A DNA stretch of 64,000 nt from Sphingomonas sp. M1-B02 (GCF_026167525.1 NZ_CP110679.1:248001-312000), one strand, 5' to 3'; positions 38,683 through 50,810 are shown, counted from the first letter of the stretch. The notes: generated by a model not told the origin, from the sequence alone. Numbers and translations are program-made.

Positions 38683-39599
38683 GCGTAGCCGCTGCCGCGC
38701 CCGGTCGCGGGCGCTGGATGCTCGCTCTGGCCGCGCTCGCGCTGACGATGCTGCTCTGGGCGGGCAACACGATCGTCGCCCGCTGGATGCATGGCGAGAT
38801 CCCGCCGTTCATGCTCGCCTTCGTCCGCTGGACCGGCGCGTTCTTGATCGTGCTGCCCTTCGCCTGGCGCCACGTCGCCACCGACCGCGACAAGCTGCTC
38901 GGCCGATGGCCGGTCGTGCTGATCCTCGCGCTGACCGGCGTCGCCTCGTTCAACGCCTTCCTCTACAGCGGGCTACAGTTCACCACCGCCACCAACGCTT
39001 CGCTCCTGCAGGCGGCGATCCCGCCGATGGTGCTGGTGGCGGACCGGCTGATCTTCGGGATCCGCTCCGCCCGGGCGCAATTGATCGGCGTATCGCTCGC
39101 CGCGGTTGGCGTGATCATCATCGTGTGCCGGGGCAGCCCCTCGGTGCTCGTCGCGCTGCATTTCGGGGTCGGCGACGTGCTGGTGCTATGCGGGGTCCTT
39201 GCCTGGGCAACCTACACCAGCCTGCTAAGGCTGCGGCCCGAGGTCCATCCGCTGAGCCTACTCGCCGTCACCTTCGCGATCGGTGCGCTGACGATGGCGC
39301 CGCTGGCCATGCTGGAAGTGGAAGCAATCCGCGCGATGCCGCTGACCGCTGCAACCTTCTTCGCCTTCGCTTATGTCGCCTTCTTCCCCTCGGTAGTAGC
39401 CTATTTGCTCTACAATTCAGCAGTGGCCGAAGTCGGCTCGGGCGTCGCAGGCCAGGCGATCAGCCTGCTGCCGCTGTTCGGCGCGGGGCTGGCGGCCTTG
39501 CTGCTGGGCGAAGCGCTGCATGGCTATCATGCCGTGGGGATGGCGGTGATCGCGGTGGGGATCGGCTTCGGTGCGTTCGCCGCGCGCGCCACCCCCTAG
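38679..39599 (+). CDS. EamA/DMT family transporter
   Basis: A 306-residue protein with about ten membrane helices in two EamA repeats (MLALAALALTMLLWAGNTIV and VGDVLVLCGVLAWATYTSLL). Ligand is unknown; family members export amino acids, nucleosides or other metabolites. ATG at 38679 overlaps the lyase stop (ATGA), so both are co-transcribed; the long frame upstream of it is a shadow of the lyase gene. Confidence 0.88.
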   Translation: MSVAAAAPGRGRWMLALAALALTMLLWAGNTIVARWMHGEIPPFMLAFVRWTGAFLIVLPFAWRHVATDRDKLLGRWPVVLILALTGVASFNAFLYSGLQFTTATNASLLQAAIPPMVLVADRLIFGIRSARAQLIGVSLAAVGVIIIVCRGSPSVLVALHFGVGDVLVLCGVLAWATYTSLLRLRPEVHPLSLLAVTFAIGALTMAPLAMLEVEAIRAMPLTAATFFAFAYVAFFPSVVAYLLYNSAVAEVGSGVAGQAISLLPLFGAGLAALLLGEALHGYHAVGMAVIAVGIGFGAFAARATP

Positions 39600-41120
<1,521 letters not shown>

Positions 41121-41123
41121 ACC

Positions 41124-42311
41124 ATGACCCCCGCCGCACGCACCCAGGCGGCGATCGAACTGCTCGACCGGATCGTCGTCGCCGCGCGCGACCAGGGCGC
41201 CGCTGCGGACACGCTGATCGCGCGCTGGTTCGCCGAGCGCCGCTATGCCGGCTCCAAGGACCGGCGGGCGATCCGCGAGATGGTCTATGAAGCGATCCGC
41301 CTGCTCGGCGTGCGGCCGGAGAGCGGTCGCGCGGGCATATTAGCGCTCGCCAAGGTGCGGCCGGAAATGGCCGAATATTTCGATGGCTCGCCCTATGGCC
41401 CCGCCGCGATCGATCCTGCCGAGCCGGTCGCCGATGCGGGGCTGATGCCCAAATGGCTGGGTCTGCTGCTCAAGAAATCGGGCCTCGGCAATGCCGAGCA
41501 GGCGGCGTTGCTCCAACGTGCCCCACTCGATGTCCGCGTCAACAGCCTCAAGGCCGATCCGGCTGCGGTCGCCGCCGAGATACCGGGCGCGGTGCAGCTG
41601 CCGCATGTCGCCGATGGCCTGCGCATTCCCAGCGACTTGCCGGTCGAGAAGCTGCCCTCGTTCCGCGACGGCCAGATCGAAGTCCAGGACGCCGGCAGCC
41701 AGCTGGTCAGTCTAGCAACTGGGGCGAAACGCGGCGATCAGGTCATCGATCTCTGTGCAGGCGGCGGCGGCAAGACGCTGGCGCTCGCGGCGATGATGGG
41801 GAACCACGGCAGCATCCTCGCCTGCGATATCGACCGCGGACGCCTTCAGCGGCTGCCGCCGCGCGCCGAGCGCGCGGGGGTGACGATCGCCGAGACCCGC
41901 TTGCTAAATCCCGGCCAGGAGTTCGATCAGCTCGCCGATCGGTTCGCCCGGGCCGATATCGTCCTGATCGACGCGCCCTGCTCGGGCACCGGCACCTGGC
42001 GGCGCAATCCCGAGGCGCGCTGGCGGCTGTCGCCCGATCGGCTTGCCAAGCTGGGCGAGACCCAGCGCTATTTGATGAAGCTTGGCGCCGAACTGGTCCG
42101 GCCGGGCGGGGCGCTGGTCTATGTCGTCTGCTCGCTGCTGGACGACGAAGGCGCGAGCCAGGCCGAGGCTTTCCTGAAGGCCTATCCGGGGTGGAAAGCC
42201 GAGCCGCTGGCGCTTGGCGCCGGCAACGCGCGCGGTCCGGGGCTCCGGCTCTCGCCGCTGGCGGACTCGACCGACGGCTTTTTTGTCGCGAAGCTGGTGC
42301 GGCCATGGTAG
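41124..42311 (+). CDS. RsmB/NOP family RNA cytosine-5 methyltransferase
   Basis: A 395-residue SAM-dependent methyltransferase. LCAGGGGKTLALAAMM is the SAM loop, IDAPCSGTGTWRRNPEARWR has the release cysteine, and YVVCSLLDDEGASQ the catalytic cysteine. The N-terminal part resembles the NusB-like domain of RsmB (AIELLDRIVVAARDQGAAAD). Target is likely C967-type 16S rRNA, but other RNA is possible. It directly follows guaB. Confidence 0.88.
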   Translation: MTPAARTQAAIELLDRIVVAARDQGAAADTLIARWFAERRYAGSKDRRAIREMVYEAIRLLGVRPESGRAGILALAKVRPEMAEYFDGSPYGPAAIDPAEPVADAGLMPKWLGLLLKKSGLGNAEQAALLQRAPLDVRVNSLKADPAAVAAEIPGAVQLPHVADGLRIPSDLPVEKLPSFRDGQIEVQDAGSQLVSLATGAKRGDQVIDLCAGGGGKTLALAAMMGNHGSILACDIDRGRLQRLPPRAERAGVTIAETRLLNPGQEFDQLADRFARADIVLIDAPCSGTGTWRRNPEARWRLSPDRLAKLGETQRYLMKLGAELVRPGGALVYVVCSLLDDEGASQAEAFLKAYPGWKAEPLALGAGNARGPGLRLSPLADSTDGFFVAKLVRPW

Positions 42312-42340
42312 CCGCGAAGGCGACTGTTTCGGAGAATTTC

Positions 42341-42847
42341 ATGCGGATCACTGCGATCTCTGCCGCCGCGGCGCTGCTTCTGCTCTCGCTGTCGACGTCG
42401 CTCAGCGCACAGCGGCCCGACGCACAGATCGATCCGAAGTCGCTGGCGCTGCTCCAGGATGGCCGCACTGCCCGTGCGGCGGGCAATATCGAAGCCGCGC
42501 AGGACGCGCTGGAGAGTGCGCTGGCGGTCGATCCGCGCAACCGTGATGCGTTCATCGTCCTGGCCGAGATTTCGCGCCAGCGCGATCTGCCGGGCAAGGC
42601 GATCCGCCTGTACCGCGAGGCATTGGCGCTGCAGCCGAACGATCTGGCCGCATTGCGCGGGCAGGGCGAGGCGCTGGTCGCGCGCGGCGCGGTGGAAAAA
42701 GCCAAGGAGAATCTGGCCAAGATCAAGACGCTGTGCCCCGGCCAGTGCAACGACGCCAATATCCTGACGGCGGCGATCGCCAAGGGCCCGCCGGTGACAG
42801 CGACCGCGCAGGCGGCACCGACAACGCCGGCGCCTGCTACTCCCTAG
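42341..42847 (+). CDS. exported TPR protein
   Basis: A 168-residue protein with a signal peptide ([20 protein letters not shown], cleavage after SAQ) and about three tetratricopeptide repeats ([40 protein letters not shown]). Two cysteines in [10 protein letters not shown] may form a disulfide. The C-terminus is Ala/Pro/Thr rich. It probably mediates protein contacts in the periplasm. GGAG is upstream of ATG 42341; its end overlaps convergent rsmA by four bases. Confidence 0.82.
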   Translation: MRITAISAAAALLLLSLSTSLSAQRPDAQIDPKSLALLQDGRTARAAGNIEAAQDALESALAVDPRNRDAFIVLAEISRQRDLPGKAIRLYREALALQPNDLAALRGQGEALVARGAVEKAKENLAKIKTLCPGQCNDANILTAAIAKGPPVTATAQAAPTTPAPATP

Positions 42848-43662
42848 GCGCTCAGCACCCGCGCGAGCGCGACGAATTCGTCCACCGATAGCGTCTCCGC
42901 GCGGCGGCTCGACTCGATACCCTGCGTCTCCATCGCCGCAAGCGCCCCGGGCACTCCCTTCAGGCTCTGGCGCAGCATCTTGCGCCGCTGGCCGAACGCC
43001 GCGCCGGTGATGCCCTCCAGCACCGACAGTCGGACGCCTGCGGGCGTTTCGGTGGGAACGATGTGGACCACCGCCGACATGACCTTGGGCGGCGGGGTGA
43101 AGGCCGAGCGGTGGACCGTCATCGCGATGCGCGGGGTCGAGCGCCACTGAGCGAGCACCGCGAGGCGGCCGTAGGATTCGGTATCAGGCGCCGCGACGAT
43201 GCGTTCGGCGACTTCCTTCTGGAACATCAGCGTCAGGCTCTTCCACCAGGGACGCCATTCTGCAGAAAGCCAGCGGACCAGCAATGCGGTGCCGACATTG
43301 TAGGGCAGGTTGGCGACGATATGCGGTTTGCCATCGAACAATGCAGGGGCGTCGACCTCGAGTGCGTCGCCCTCGATCACGCGGAGCTTGTCCGGAAAAT
43401 GGTCGGACAGCTCGGCGAGCGCCGGGATGCAGCGGCGGTCGCGCTCGACCGCTGCGACGCGGGCGCCGCCTTCCAGCAGCGCGCGGGTCAGCCCGCCGGG
43501 GCCGGGGCCGACTTCGAAGACCTCGGCTTCCGCCAGGTCGCCGGGAACCTTGGCGATGCGCGCCAGCAATTGGTGATCGAACAGGAAGTTCTGACCCAGC
43601 GCCTTGCTTGCGCTGAGACCGTGCCGGCGGATGACGTCGCGCAGGGGGGGGAGTTCGCTCAC
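42844..43662 (-). CDS. rsmA: 16S rRNA adenine dimethyltransferase
   Basis: A 272-residue KsgA/Rsm[17 protein letters not shown], the SAM loop [22 protein letters not shown] and the [15 protein letters not shown] catalytic motif are all present. It dimethylates A1518/A1519. The GTG start at 43662 overlaps the pdxA stop by four bases, completing the lptD-surA-pdxA-rsmA operon. Confidence 0.95.
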   Translation of the reverse strand: MSELPPLRDVIRRHGLSASKALGQNFLFDHQLLARIAKVPGDLAEAEVFEVGPGPGGLTRALLEGGARVAAVERDRRCIPALAELSDHFPDKLRVIEGDALEVDAPALFDGKPHIVANLPYNVGTALLVRWLSAEWRPWWKSLTLMFQKEVAERIVAAPDTESYGRLAVLAQWRSTPRIAMTVHRSAFTPPPKVMSAVVHIVPTETPAGVRLSVLEGITGAAFGQRRKMLRQSLKGVPGALAAMETQGIESSRRAETLSVDEFVALARVLSA

Positions 43663-44654
43663 GCGCTGAGTTCGGCGCGGCGCTCTGCCTGGCTGGCGGC
43701 CATGCGGATCGCGGCGATCATCGCGCCCGGATTGGCCTCGTCGCGCCCGGCGATGCCGAAAGCGGTGCCGTGATCGGGAGAGGTGCGGACGATCGGCAGG
43801 CCCAACGTGGTGTTCACGCCATCGTCGAAATACAGCGTCTTGATCGGGATCAGCGCCTGATCGTGATAGAGGCAGAGCGCGACATCGAAGCCCGCGCGCG
43901 CGCGCGGGTGGAACATCGTATCCGCGGAAAAGGGGCCGACCGCGTCGATACCCTCGGCGCGAAGCTGCTCGATCGCGGGGACCAGGATATCGATCTCCTC
44001 GCGGCCGATCGCGCCGCCTTCCCCGGCATGCGGGTTGAGTCCGGCAAAGGCAAGGCGCGGGCGCTCGATGCCGAAGTTGCGATAGAGGCCGCGGGCAGTG
44101 ACGCGCGCCTTGGCGAGGATCAGTTGCGTCGAGATCATGCCCGGCACGTCGGCCAAGGCGACATGGATGGTGACCGGCACGACCCGAAGGGTCGGTCCGG
44201 CAAGCATCATCACGCTATTGTCGCCGGACACGCCGCAACGTTCCGCGATGAATTCGGTCTGGCCAGGATGGGTGAAGCCGATCCGGTAAAGCTGGGCTTT
44301 CGATACCGGACCTGTCACCAGCGCACCCGAGGCGCCGGAGCGCGTGAGGCCGACTGCGAGCTCGAGCGACTGGAGCGCGCAGCGAGCGCTTTCCACGTCG
44401 GGGGAGCCGGGAGAGACGTCGCCGCAGTCACCGACGGATAGGACCGGGAGCGCGTCGGGAAAGGCGTCGAATGCGGCATGCGGATCGCTGATCCGCGCGA
44501 TCGGACCGTCCCACAGCTTTTCGACGGCACGGGGATCGCCGACGGCGAAGAAGGGCGCGAGCGCGTGCTGTTCGCGCGCCTTCCACGCTTTGGCTGTGAT
44601 TTCAGGGCCAATCCCGGCAGAATCGCCCATCGCGACGGCGAGCGGTCGGATCAT
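43659..44654 (-). CDS. pdxA: 4-hydroxythreonine-4-phosphate dehydrogenase
   Basis: About 331 residues. [20 protein letters not shown] (Ser replaces the usual Pro of MGDPAGIGPE), GHTE-type region [16 protein letters not shown], and [20 protein letters not shown] with zinc-binding His are visible. It oxidises 4-phosphohydroxythreonine in vitamin B6 synthesis. ATG at 44654 fits the family; a GTG at 44672 right after the surA stop is an alternative and neither has a strong SD. Confidence 0.93.
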   Translation of the reverse strand: MIRPLAVAMGDSAGIGPEITAKAWKAREQHALAPFFAVGDPRAVEKLWDGPIARISDPHAAFDAFPDALPVLSVGDCGDVSPGSPDVESARCALQSLELAVGLTRSGASGALVTGPVSKAQLYRIGFTHPGQTEFIAERCGVSGDNSVMMLAGPTLRVVPVTIHVALADVPGMISTQLILAKARVTARGLYRNFGIERPRLAFAGLNPHAGEGGAIGREEIDILVPAIEQLRAEGIDAVGPFSADTMFHPRARAGFDVALCLYHDQALIPIKTLYFDDGVNTTLGLPIVRTSPDHGTAFGIAGRDEANPGAMIAAIRMAASQAERRAELSA

Positions 44655-44673
44655 CCTCCGCTCGGCCTGCACG

Positions 44674-46044
44674 TCAGCGGTATTCGATCAGCGCATCGCG
44701 GCGCAAATCGCGCAGCATGCGCTGGGCGCGCAGATTAACTCGCTCGTCCTCGAGCTTGGCCTGGACCTGTTCGACTGACGGGAGGTTCACGGCAGTGGGA
44801 TCGTCGCGACCGCACAGGACTAGGACGCGAACGCCTTCGTCGACCGAGCCGAATGGCGCGCTGACCTGGCCGACCTGGAGCGGCAGGATCATATTCTGAA
44901 GCGCGGGCGGAAGGTCGCGTACGGCAATCCCGTCGCGATCGACCACCTCGGCGCCCTGCGCCTGGGCGACCTTGGCGACATCGCCGCAGCCCTTGATCGC
45001 CTGCGTCGCAGTCGCGAATTCGCCGGCGCGCGCAGTTGCCTGCGCCTGGGTCAGCCCCTTGGGAAAGCTGATCGAGACCTGGCGAAGGCTGAGCTTGGCG
45101 TCGCGCGCGTCGGCCATCAAGACCTTGCGCTTTTCGGCGAGGTACAGGATCGAGAAACCGGTGGGAAGCTGGATCGGTCCCGCCACCTGGCCGGCGGACA
45201 TGCCCGCGGCCGCGGTGGCCAACTCCTCCGGCAGCATCGACGGGCGGATCCAGCCCAGATCGCCGCCGACCGCCTTTGTCGAGGCTTCGGAATAGGTCTT
45301 GGCGAGATAGTCGAACGGCGTGCCTTCGCGCATCTGCGTGATCATGCGCTGCATGTTCGCATAGACTTCCTGCGCGCGATCCGGCGTGGCGTTCTGGTAG
45401 ATTTCGTAGACATGGAGCTCTTCGCTGCCCTTCGACTGCTCCATACGCTCGAGCATCGCCTTCACTTCAGCTTCGCCGACATTGATGTTGATGCGGCGGC
45501 GCAGAAGGCGGTTCCAGGCCAGATCGCTCTCAACCTGACGGCGCAGCGAGCGCTCGGACGCACCGACTTCCTTCAGCCAGGCGCGCATCTGCTCGGGCGA
45601 CTTCTGGAAGTTGCGGGCGACCCGGTTGAAGCCGGAGTCGATCTCCTTGGGATCGACCGTAATCTCGTTCGCCTTGGCCTCCTGGATCTGAAGTGCCTCG
45701 TCGATCAACTGCCGCAGCACGGTCATGCGAAGCTGGTCGCGCTCCTCGGGCTTCAGGTTGAGGTTATTGACCCCGATGATCATGTTCACGCGCTGGTCGA
45801 CATCGGTACCGGTGATGACGGCCGAATTGACGATCGCGGTCGGCTTGCGGATGTTGGGATCGGTCTTTCCGAAGAACTGGAAGTTCGCGGGCAAGTTGAG
45901 ACCAGTATCGGGAACACGCTGATCGGGCACGGTCTGGGCAGTCGCAATCGACGCGATTCCAGCCAGCGCCACTGCGAGAAATGCCTTGCGCCCGATGCGG
46001 GGCGCCTTTGCAACACCATTGTTCACGTGAACCAATACCCTCAT
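44674..46044 (-). CDS. surA: SurA-type periplasmic peptidyl-prolyl isomerase
   Basis: A 456-residue protein: signal peptide (AFLAVALAGIASIATAQ), N-terminal chaperone helices (DQRVNMIIGVNNLNLKPEER; ELHVYEIYQNATPDRAQEVY begins the PpiC region) and one clear parvulin domain (YSEASTKAVGGDLGWIRPSM). It escorts outer-membrane proteins to BAM. It is downstream of lptD, as in many proteobacteria. ATG 46044 gives a slightly long n-region; GTG at about 46026 is possible. Confidence 0.88.
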   Translation of the reverse strand: MRVLVHVNNGVAKAPRIGRKAFLAVALAGIASIATAQTVPDQRVPDTGLNLPANFQFFGKTDPNIRKPTAIVNSAVITGTDVDQRVNMIIGVNNLNLKPEERDQLRMTVLRQLIDEALQIQEAKANEITVDPKEIDSGFNRVARNFQKSPEQMRAWLKEVGASERSLRRQVESDLAWNRLLRRRININVGEAEVKAMLERMEQSKGSEELHVYEIYQNATPDRAQEVYANMQRMITQMREGTPFDYLAKTYSEASTKAVGGDLGWIRPSMLPEELATAAAGMSAGQVAGPIQLPTGFSILYLAEKRKVLMADARDAKLSLRQVSISFPKGLTQAQATARAGEFATATQAIKGCGDVAKVAQAQGAEVVDRDGIAVRDLPPALQNMILPLQVGQVSAPFGSVDEGVRVLVLCGRDDPTAVNLPSVEQVQAKLEDERVNLRAQRMLRDLRRDALIEYR

Positions 46045-46130
46045 CCATCCCGGAGACCGGGGCGCTTAATCCGCAATTGTGCCTGAACCAAGGCTTAGCA
46101 GATCAGCCCCAATCCGCCCCGGGCAAAGGG

Positions 46131-48434
46131 TTAGCGTCCCAAATTCTTGAAGGCTAGGCTCAAAAGGAAGCTGTTGCCCCGCCGCGCATCGCCGGTGGTC
46201 TCATAGTCGCGGCGCCATGTCAGGCCGAGTCGGAGGCAATCATCCTCATAGGTAACGCCGAGCCGATGACGTACCGGCTCGAAGCCGTCGGCCTGCGAAA
46301 GGAGATCCTCGTCGCGATTGGTGAGATCGAGCAGGATCGCGCCGGACATCGACCAGAAGGGTGCGATCTGGACGCGGGCACCGGCCCGAGCCTCCTCGCG
46401 ATCCTGGAGATCCTCCAGCGCGGGGCCGATATTGCGGTTGAGCCGCAGATAGCCGAGCTGGAAATAAGTGCTGCGCGATCCGACCGTCGCGTCGACCTCG
46501 TTGCGGCGCAAGGCAAGCCCGTCCTTGTCGAGGCGATAGCGATGCGTGAAGCTGATGAAGTCGCGAAACCGCACGACTGTCCTGCCGACGATGTCCGACA
46601 CCCGATCGGTGAGCCCGGTGCCATCGGGAAACAGGGCATTGCGGGTCGACAGGCGATAGCTCTGGCCGACATTCGCATCCATGCTGAAGCCGGGCAGGAG
46701 CAGCGAATAATCGAGCCCGAGCGTGAAGCGGGTGGAATCCTCGAAACGGTCGTATCCGGGGAAGCGATTGAGCGCGAACAGGTTCGAATCTTCGAGATCG
46801 ACTGCGCGGGCATCCTCGTTCGGGACATCGAAATTCTCGATCCGCGGGGAGGCGACAACCTGAAAGCGCGGAGTGATGCGCTGCGTGCCGCCAAACAACT
46901 CTCCGACCAGCGGCCATTTCATGTCGAGTGCCAACGCGGCGATCCCGCGGAACTGAAAGCCCTCGGTGCCCCGATAGAGCGGGACGGCCGTGAGCAAAGT
47001 GTCTTCGGCGTTATAGACGTCTGCGCGGCCGTACGCGGTCAGGGTGATTTCCTGGCCCCAGGCGGTTAGCCGGCGCATGTCCCAGCGCGCGCTCGCGAAG
47101 GCGCGCTGCGAATCCTGTCCCTCGGAACGTGCGATCGCCAGCGTATTGAGCTGGAATTCCACGCGACCGCCGATCAGCCCGTCGTCCATGCGCCGGCGAT
47201 AGTCGATCTCCGGCAGCGCGATTGGCTGCAGCCCCTGGCGCTCGCCGACGCGCAGGGTCTGCACGGCCCAGGCGTTGATCGAGAAATAGCTGTCCTGATC
47301 GATTCGCTCGACGCGCACATTGTTGCGCAGGCGATCGTCGCGCGAGATGTCGTAGCGGCGCAGGAAGGTGCGATCGCTGGCGACGCGGATCGACGCGCTG
47401 GCGCTCCATTCGGGTGAGAGCTGGAAGCGCGCGGTGCCGTCCAGATAGCCGCGGAAGTCGTTGCTGGAGGTGGCCGGGGTGATCGGCACGGTCAGATCGT
47501 CGGCGCGCCGGCTGTAGGTGCCATAGGCCGTGACCCGATAGGCGCCGAGGCGATTGAGCTCGCGATATTCTGCCTGGAGCATAGGCAGCGCGCCGGTGAA
47601 CACGCGCGGCGTGACCACCAGATCGCGATTGGGCGCCAGGCTGAACAGATAGGGCAAAGCGAGCTGGAAGCCGTTGGTGCGGCTGTAGCGGATGTCGGGG
47701 GTCAGGAAGCCGTCGTCGCTCGATCCACCGGCCGGATGCGAGAAAGCGGGGAGCGGGATCGAGGCAAAGCCGAACACCGAAATGCGCGCACCGGTGTAGC
47801 GGATACGGCGCTTCTCGGGATTATAGACCACGCGCTCGGCCGTGATCTTCCACGACGGCTCCTTGGGACAGCCGTCCGAATTGGTCACCGAACAGGCGGT
47901 GTAGGCCGCATTGTCGACCGTGATTATGCCGTTTTCGCGCACGCCGCGCTCGGCGGCGATGCGTCCGCCGGCATCGAGCACGACGAGCATATTCTCGACC
48001 ATGCCGTCCTTGAGCGTGTCGGTCAGCTCGATGCGATCGCCATAAGCGGCGTCGCCCTCCGGATTGACGACGACGATATTGCCCTCGGCCACCACCTGGC
48101 CGGTCTTGCGGTTCCAGACGACCTTGTCGGCGCGGAGCCGGTCGCTGCGGCGATACAGCCGGACGTCGCCGTTCGCGGTGACGACGTCATTCTCATAATC
48201 ATATTCGAGTGAATTGGCGTTGAACTGGACCTCGTCCGGGTTCGCCGCGACACCGTCGACCGAAGGGGGCGGGGGCGCGGTGCCGCGATCCTGAAGGTCT
48301 GCGCCCTCGCTTGCGGCCGGTGGGGCGGCTTGCGTCGCAGGCGCTTCACGCGGGTCAGCGGTCTCCTGCGCCCAAGCCTGCGCGGACAGGCACAGCCCGA
48401 GCGCAGCGGACAGCAGCAAGGCCTTGCGCGTCAC
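46131..48434 (-). CDS. lptD: LPS-assembly protein LptD
   Basis: About 767 residues: signal peptide ending AQAWAQ, a jellyroll OstA domain (VQFNANSLEYDYENDVVTAN; YAACS-type NAAYTACSVTNSDGCPKEP with Cys pairs), and a large C-terminal beta barrel ending in LLSLAFKNLGR. It inserts lipopolysaccharide (or sphingolipid-associated glycolipid) into the outer leaflet; note that sphingomonads have glycosphingolipids instead of classical LPS, so the cargo is interesting. GTG at 48434 or 48446 are the candidate starts. Confidence 0.92.
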   Translation of the reverse strand: MTRKALLLSAALGLCLSAQAWAQETADPREAPATQAAPPAASEGADLQDRGTAPPPPSVDGVAANPDEVQFNANSLEYDYENDVVTANGDVRLYRRSDRLRADKVVWNRKTGQVVAEGNIVVVNPEGDAAYGDRIELTDTLKDGMVENMLVVLDAGGRIAAERGVRENGIITVDNAAYTACSVTNSDGCPKEPSWKITAERVVYNPEKRRIRYTGARISVFGFASIPLPAFSHPAGGSSDDGFLTPDIRYSRTNGFQLALPYLFSLAPNRDLVVTPRVFTGALPMLQAEYRELNRLGAYRVTAYGTYSRRADDLTVPITPATSSNDFRGYLDGTARFQLSPEWSASASIRVASDRTFLRRYDISRDDRLRNNVRVERIDQDSYFSINAWAVQTLRVGERQGLQPIALPEIDYRRRMDDGLIGGRVEFQLNTLAIARSEGQDSQRAFASARWDMRRLTAWGQEITLTAYGRADVYNAEDTLLTAVPLYRGTEGFQFRGIAALALDMKWPLVGELFGGTQRITPRFQVVASPRIENFDVPNEDARAVDLEDSNLFALNRFPGYDRFEDSTRFTLGLDYSLLLPGFSMDANVGQSYRLSTRNALFPDGTGLTDRVSDIVGRTVVRFRDFISFTHRYRLDKDGLALRRNEVDATVGSRSTYFQLGYLRLNRNIGPALEDLQDREEARAGARVQIAPFWSMSGAILLDLTNRDEDLLSQADGFEPVRHRLGVTYEDDCLRLGLTWRRDYETTGDARRGNSFLLSLAFKNLGR

Positions 48435-48555
48435 GACACTTCCCACTTTTTTCTTCACTCCCGGGCACGCGGCAGCCCCCGCCCTATCCCAGCGATTGCG
48501 GCACCGCAACGGCGTGTACGTTGGCCCGAGCGCGAGGACCGGCTATCAACGTGCG

Positions 48556-48996
48556 ATGCAGGTCGATTTTTACCATCTCACGCATGCGTCGCTGGATCGC
48601 GTGCTGCCGCAGATCGCCGAGAAAGTGCTGGCGAGCGGTGGACGGCTGCTGATCGTGGCGGAAGATGCCGGGCAACGCACGAAGCTCGATCAACTGCTGT
48701 GGAGCTACGCGCCCGAAAGCTTCCTGGCGCATGGACTGGCCGGCGGCGCTGACGATGCACAGCAGCCCGTGCTGATCGGCCAAGAGCCCGAGGCCGCCAA
48801 CGCCGCGCGCAACATTGCGCTGGTGGACGGGGTTTGGCGCGATGCGGCGCTCGGCTTCGACCGCGCCTTCCACTTCTTCGACGAGGAGCGGATCAGCGAG
48901 GCGCGTGCGGCGTGGAAGGCGCTGACTGATCGGGCGGACGTCGAGCGCCGCTACTGGAAGCAGAACGACGCCGGCCGGTGGGAGCAGGCGGCTTAG
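48556..48996 (+). CDS. holC: DNA polymerase III chi subunit
   Basis: A 146-residue HolC: MQVDFYHLTHASLDRVLPQI, ASGGRLLIVAEDAGQRTKLD, LLWSYAPESFLAHGLAG and ALGFDRAFHFFDEERISEAR fit the family. Chi links the clamp loader to SSB. The ATG at 48556 gives the expected N-terminus; the upstream frame overlaps the lptD leader. It is divergent from lptD. Confidence 0.9.
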   Translation: MQVDFYHLTHASLDRVLPQIAEKVLASGGRLLIVAEDAGQRTKLDQLLWSYAPESFLAHGLAGGADDAQQPVLIGQEPEAANAARNIALVDGVWRDAALGFDRAFHFFDEERISEARAAWKALTDRADVERRYWKQNDAGRWEQAA

Positions 48997-49016
48997 GTTT
49001 CAGGACCCACCAGCAG

Positions 49017-49052
49017 TCCGGCATCCCAGCTTTCGCCGGGATACCGGGGTGG
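49017..49052. repeat. degenerate single REP-like unit
   Basis: GGCATCCCAGCTTTCGCCGG followed by GATACCGGGG is a single, mutated palindrome of the family at 8255, 11053 and 29592. It sits in the gap between holC and the convergent DUF6481 gene. Confidence 0.55.
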
Positions 49053-49112
49053 AGATAGCCAGCATATTCTCGAGTCCAGCGATCTGCTCGCACGAGCAAA
49101 CCGCTCACGCTG

Positions 49113-49463
49113 CTACTTGCGCGCCTTGCGGGCGGCGTAGCGGGCGTCGCGGATTGCCTTGAGCTCCGCTGCGGTCGGCGGGGCCTTTGCCTTGCGTTCG
49201 GCGGCGGCGCGGGCCTTTTCTTCCTCGATCGCGGCGGCGGCGGCTTCGGCGGCGGCGATCTTGTCGGCCTTTTCCTGCTCGATCGCGGCGCGCTTGGCTT
49301 CGCGCTTGGCGGCCTCGGCGGCTTCCTTGGCTTCGCGCTTGGCGATCTTTTCGGCGACGACGGCGGGATCGAGCGCGGGCTTGGCGCGCAGCTTCTCTAG
49401 CGCCTTGGTCTTGGCGTCGGCAGAACTTTTCAGGCGGTCTTGGAAGGTCGAATTATAGCTCAT
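49113..49463 (-). CDS. DUF6481 family Ala/Lys/Glu-rich protein
   Basis: A 116-residue, highly charged helical protein (AKREAKRAAIEQEKADKIAA; EEKARAAAERKAKAPPTAAE) with repeated A-x-x-E-A-K patterns likely to form a long helix or coiled coil. The start MSYNSTFQDRLKSSADAKTK fits the short DUF6481 family; function is unknown. It lies six bases after rimO on the same strand, so it may be co-transcribed. Confidence 0.75.
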   Translation of the reverse strand: MSYNSTFQDRLKSSADAKTKALEKLRAKPALDPAVVAEKIAKREAKEAAEAAKREAKRAAIEQEKADKIAAAEAAAAAIEEEKARAAAERKAKAPPTAAELKAIRDARYAARKARK

Positions 49464-49469
49464 GCGATC

Positions 49470-50810
49470 TCACTGTAGGGTGGTGGAAAGGGGGACGCCG
49501 AACAAGTCGTGCTCGTCTGCATCTTCGATATGTACACGGATGATGTCGCCCTGGGCTAGGTGCCCGGCATCGCGGAGATGGACTTCGCCGTCGATCTCGG
49601 GCGCATCGGCGGTCGATCGACCGCTGGCGCCCTCGCCAACGACCAAGTCGATGATCACGTCGAGCGTGCGGCCGATCTTGGCCTGGAGCTTGGCGGCGGA
49701 GATCGCCGCGGTCTTCTCCATCACGCGGGCATAGCGCTCTTCCTTGACCTCCTCGGGAACGGGATCCGGCAGGAAGTTGGCGACCGCACCCTGTACGGGC
49801 TCGAAGCGGAATGCCCCGACCCGATCGAGCTGGGCCTCGTCGAGCCAATCGAGCAGATATTGGAAATCCTTCTCGGTCTCGCCGGGGAAACCGACGACGA
49901 ACGAGCTTCGGATCGCGATATCGGGGCAGATCGCGCGCCAGGTCTTGAGTCGCTCGAGCACCTTCGCCTCGTTGGCGGGACGGCGCATCGCGCGCAGCAC
50001 CTTGGGGCTGGCATGCTGGAAGGGAATGTCGAGATAAGGGAGGACGAGTCCCTCCGCCATCAGCGGGATGACCTGATCGACATGGGGGTAGGGGTAGACA
50101 TAATGGAGCCGGACCCAGGGCGCGATCTTGCCGAGCTCGCGGGCGAGGTCGGTCATGTGCGGGATGACGGGCTCGCCCTTCCACATGCGCGGTTCCTTGC
50201 GGATGTCGACGCCGTAGGCCGAGGTGTCCTGGCTGATGACGAGCAGCTCCTTCGTGCCGCCTTCGACCAGTTTCTCGGCCTCGCGCAGGATCGCGTCGGG
50301 GCGGCGGCTGACGAGGTCGCCGCGGATCGAGGGGATGATGCAGAAGGCGCAGCGATGGTTGCAGCCCTCCGAAATCTTCAGGTAGCTGTAGTGGCGCGGC
50401 GTCAGCTTGAGGCCGGCGTCGGGCACCAGATTGACGAAGGGCGAGGGCGGCATCGGCGAATGCTGGCGCACCGCATCGACGACCTGCTCATATTGGTGCG
50501 CGCCGGTGACAGCGAGAATGTTGGGGAAGCGCGCTCGGATCGTCGCGGCTTCCTGGCCCATGCAGCCGGTTACGATGACGCGGCCATTCTCGGCCATCGC
50601 CTCGCCGATCGCCTCGAGACTCTCTTCCTTGGCCGAGTCAAGGAAACCGCAGGTATTGACTAGCACGACGTCGGCGCCGGCATAGTCGGGCGACATCGCA
50701 TAGCCGTCGCTGCGCAGCTTGGTGAGGATGCGTTCGCTGTCGACCAGATTCTTGGGACAGCCGAGCGACACCATCCCTACGCGGGGGGCCTCGGGGAGTT
50801 TGGTTGCCAT
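49470..50810 (-). CDS. rimO: ribosomal protein S12 methylthiotransferase
   Basis: A 446-residue radical-SAM enzyme. MTTase domain [16 protein letters not shown] (first cluster ligand), [14 protein letters not shown], and GCMGQEA; radical-[14 protein letters not shown] (CxxxCxxC); TRAM domain near the C-terminus. It methylthiolates Asp89 of S12. The residues PKNLVDSE distinguish RimO from MiaB. Confidence 0.95.
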   Translation of the reverse strand: MATKLPEAPRVGMVSLGCPKNLVDSERILTKLRSDGYAMSPDYAGADVVLVNTCGFLDSAKEESLEAIGEAMAENGRVIVTGCMGQEAATIRARFPNILAVTGAHQYEQVVDAVRQHSPMPPSPFVNLVPDAGLKLTPRHYSYLKISEGCNHRCAFCIIPSIRGDLVSRRPDAILREAEKLVEGGTKELLVISQDTSAYGVDIRKEPRMWKGEPVIPHMTDLARELGKIAPWVRLHYVYPYPHVDQVIPLMAEGLVLPYLDIPFQHASPKVLRAMRRPANEAKVLERLKTWRAICPDIAIRSSFVVGFPGETEKDFQYLLDWLDEAQLDRVGAFRFEPVQGAVANFLPDPVPEEVKEERYARVMEKTAAISAAKLQAKIGRTLDVIIDLVVGEGASGRSTADAPEIDGEVHLRDAGHLAQGDIIRVHIEDADEHDLFGVPLSTTLQ

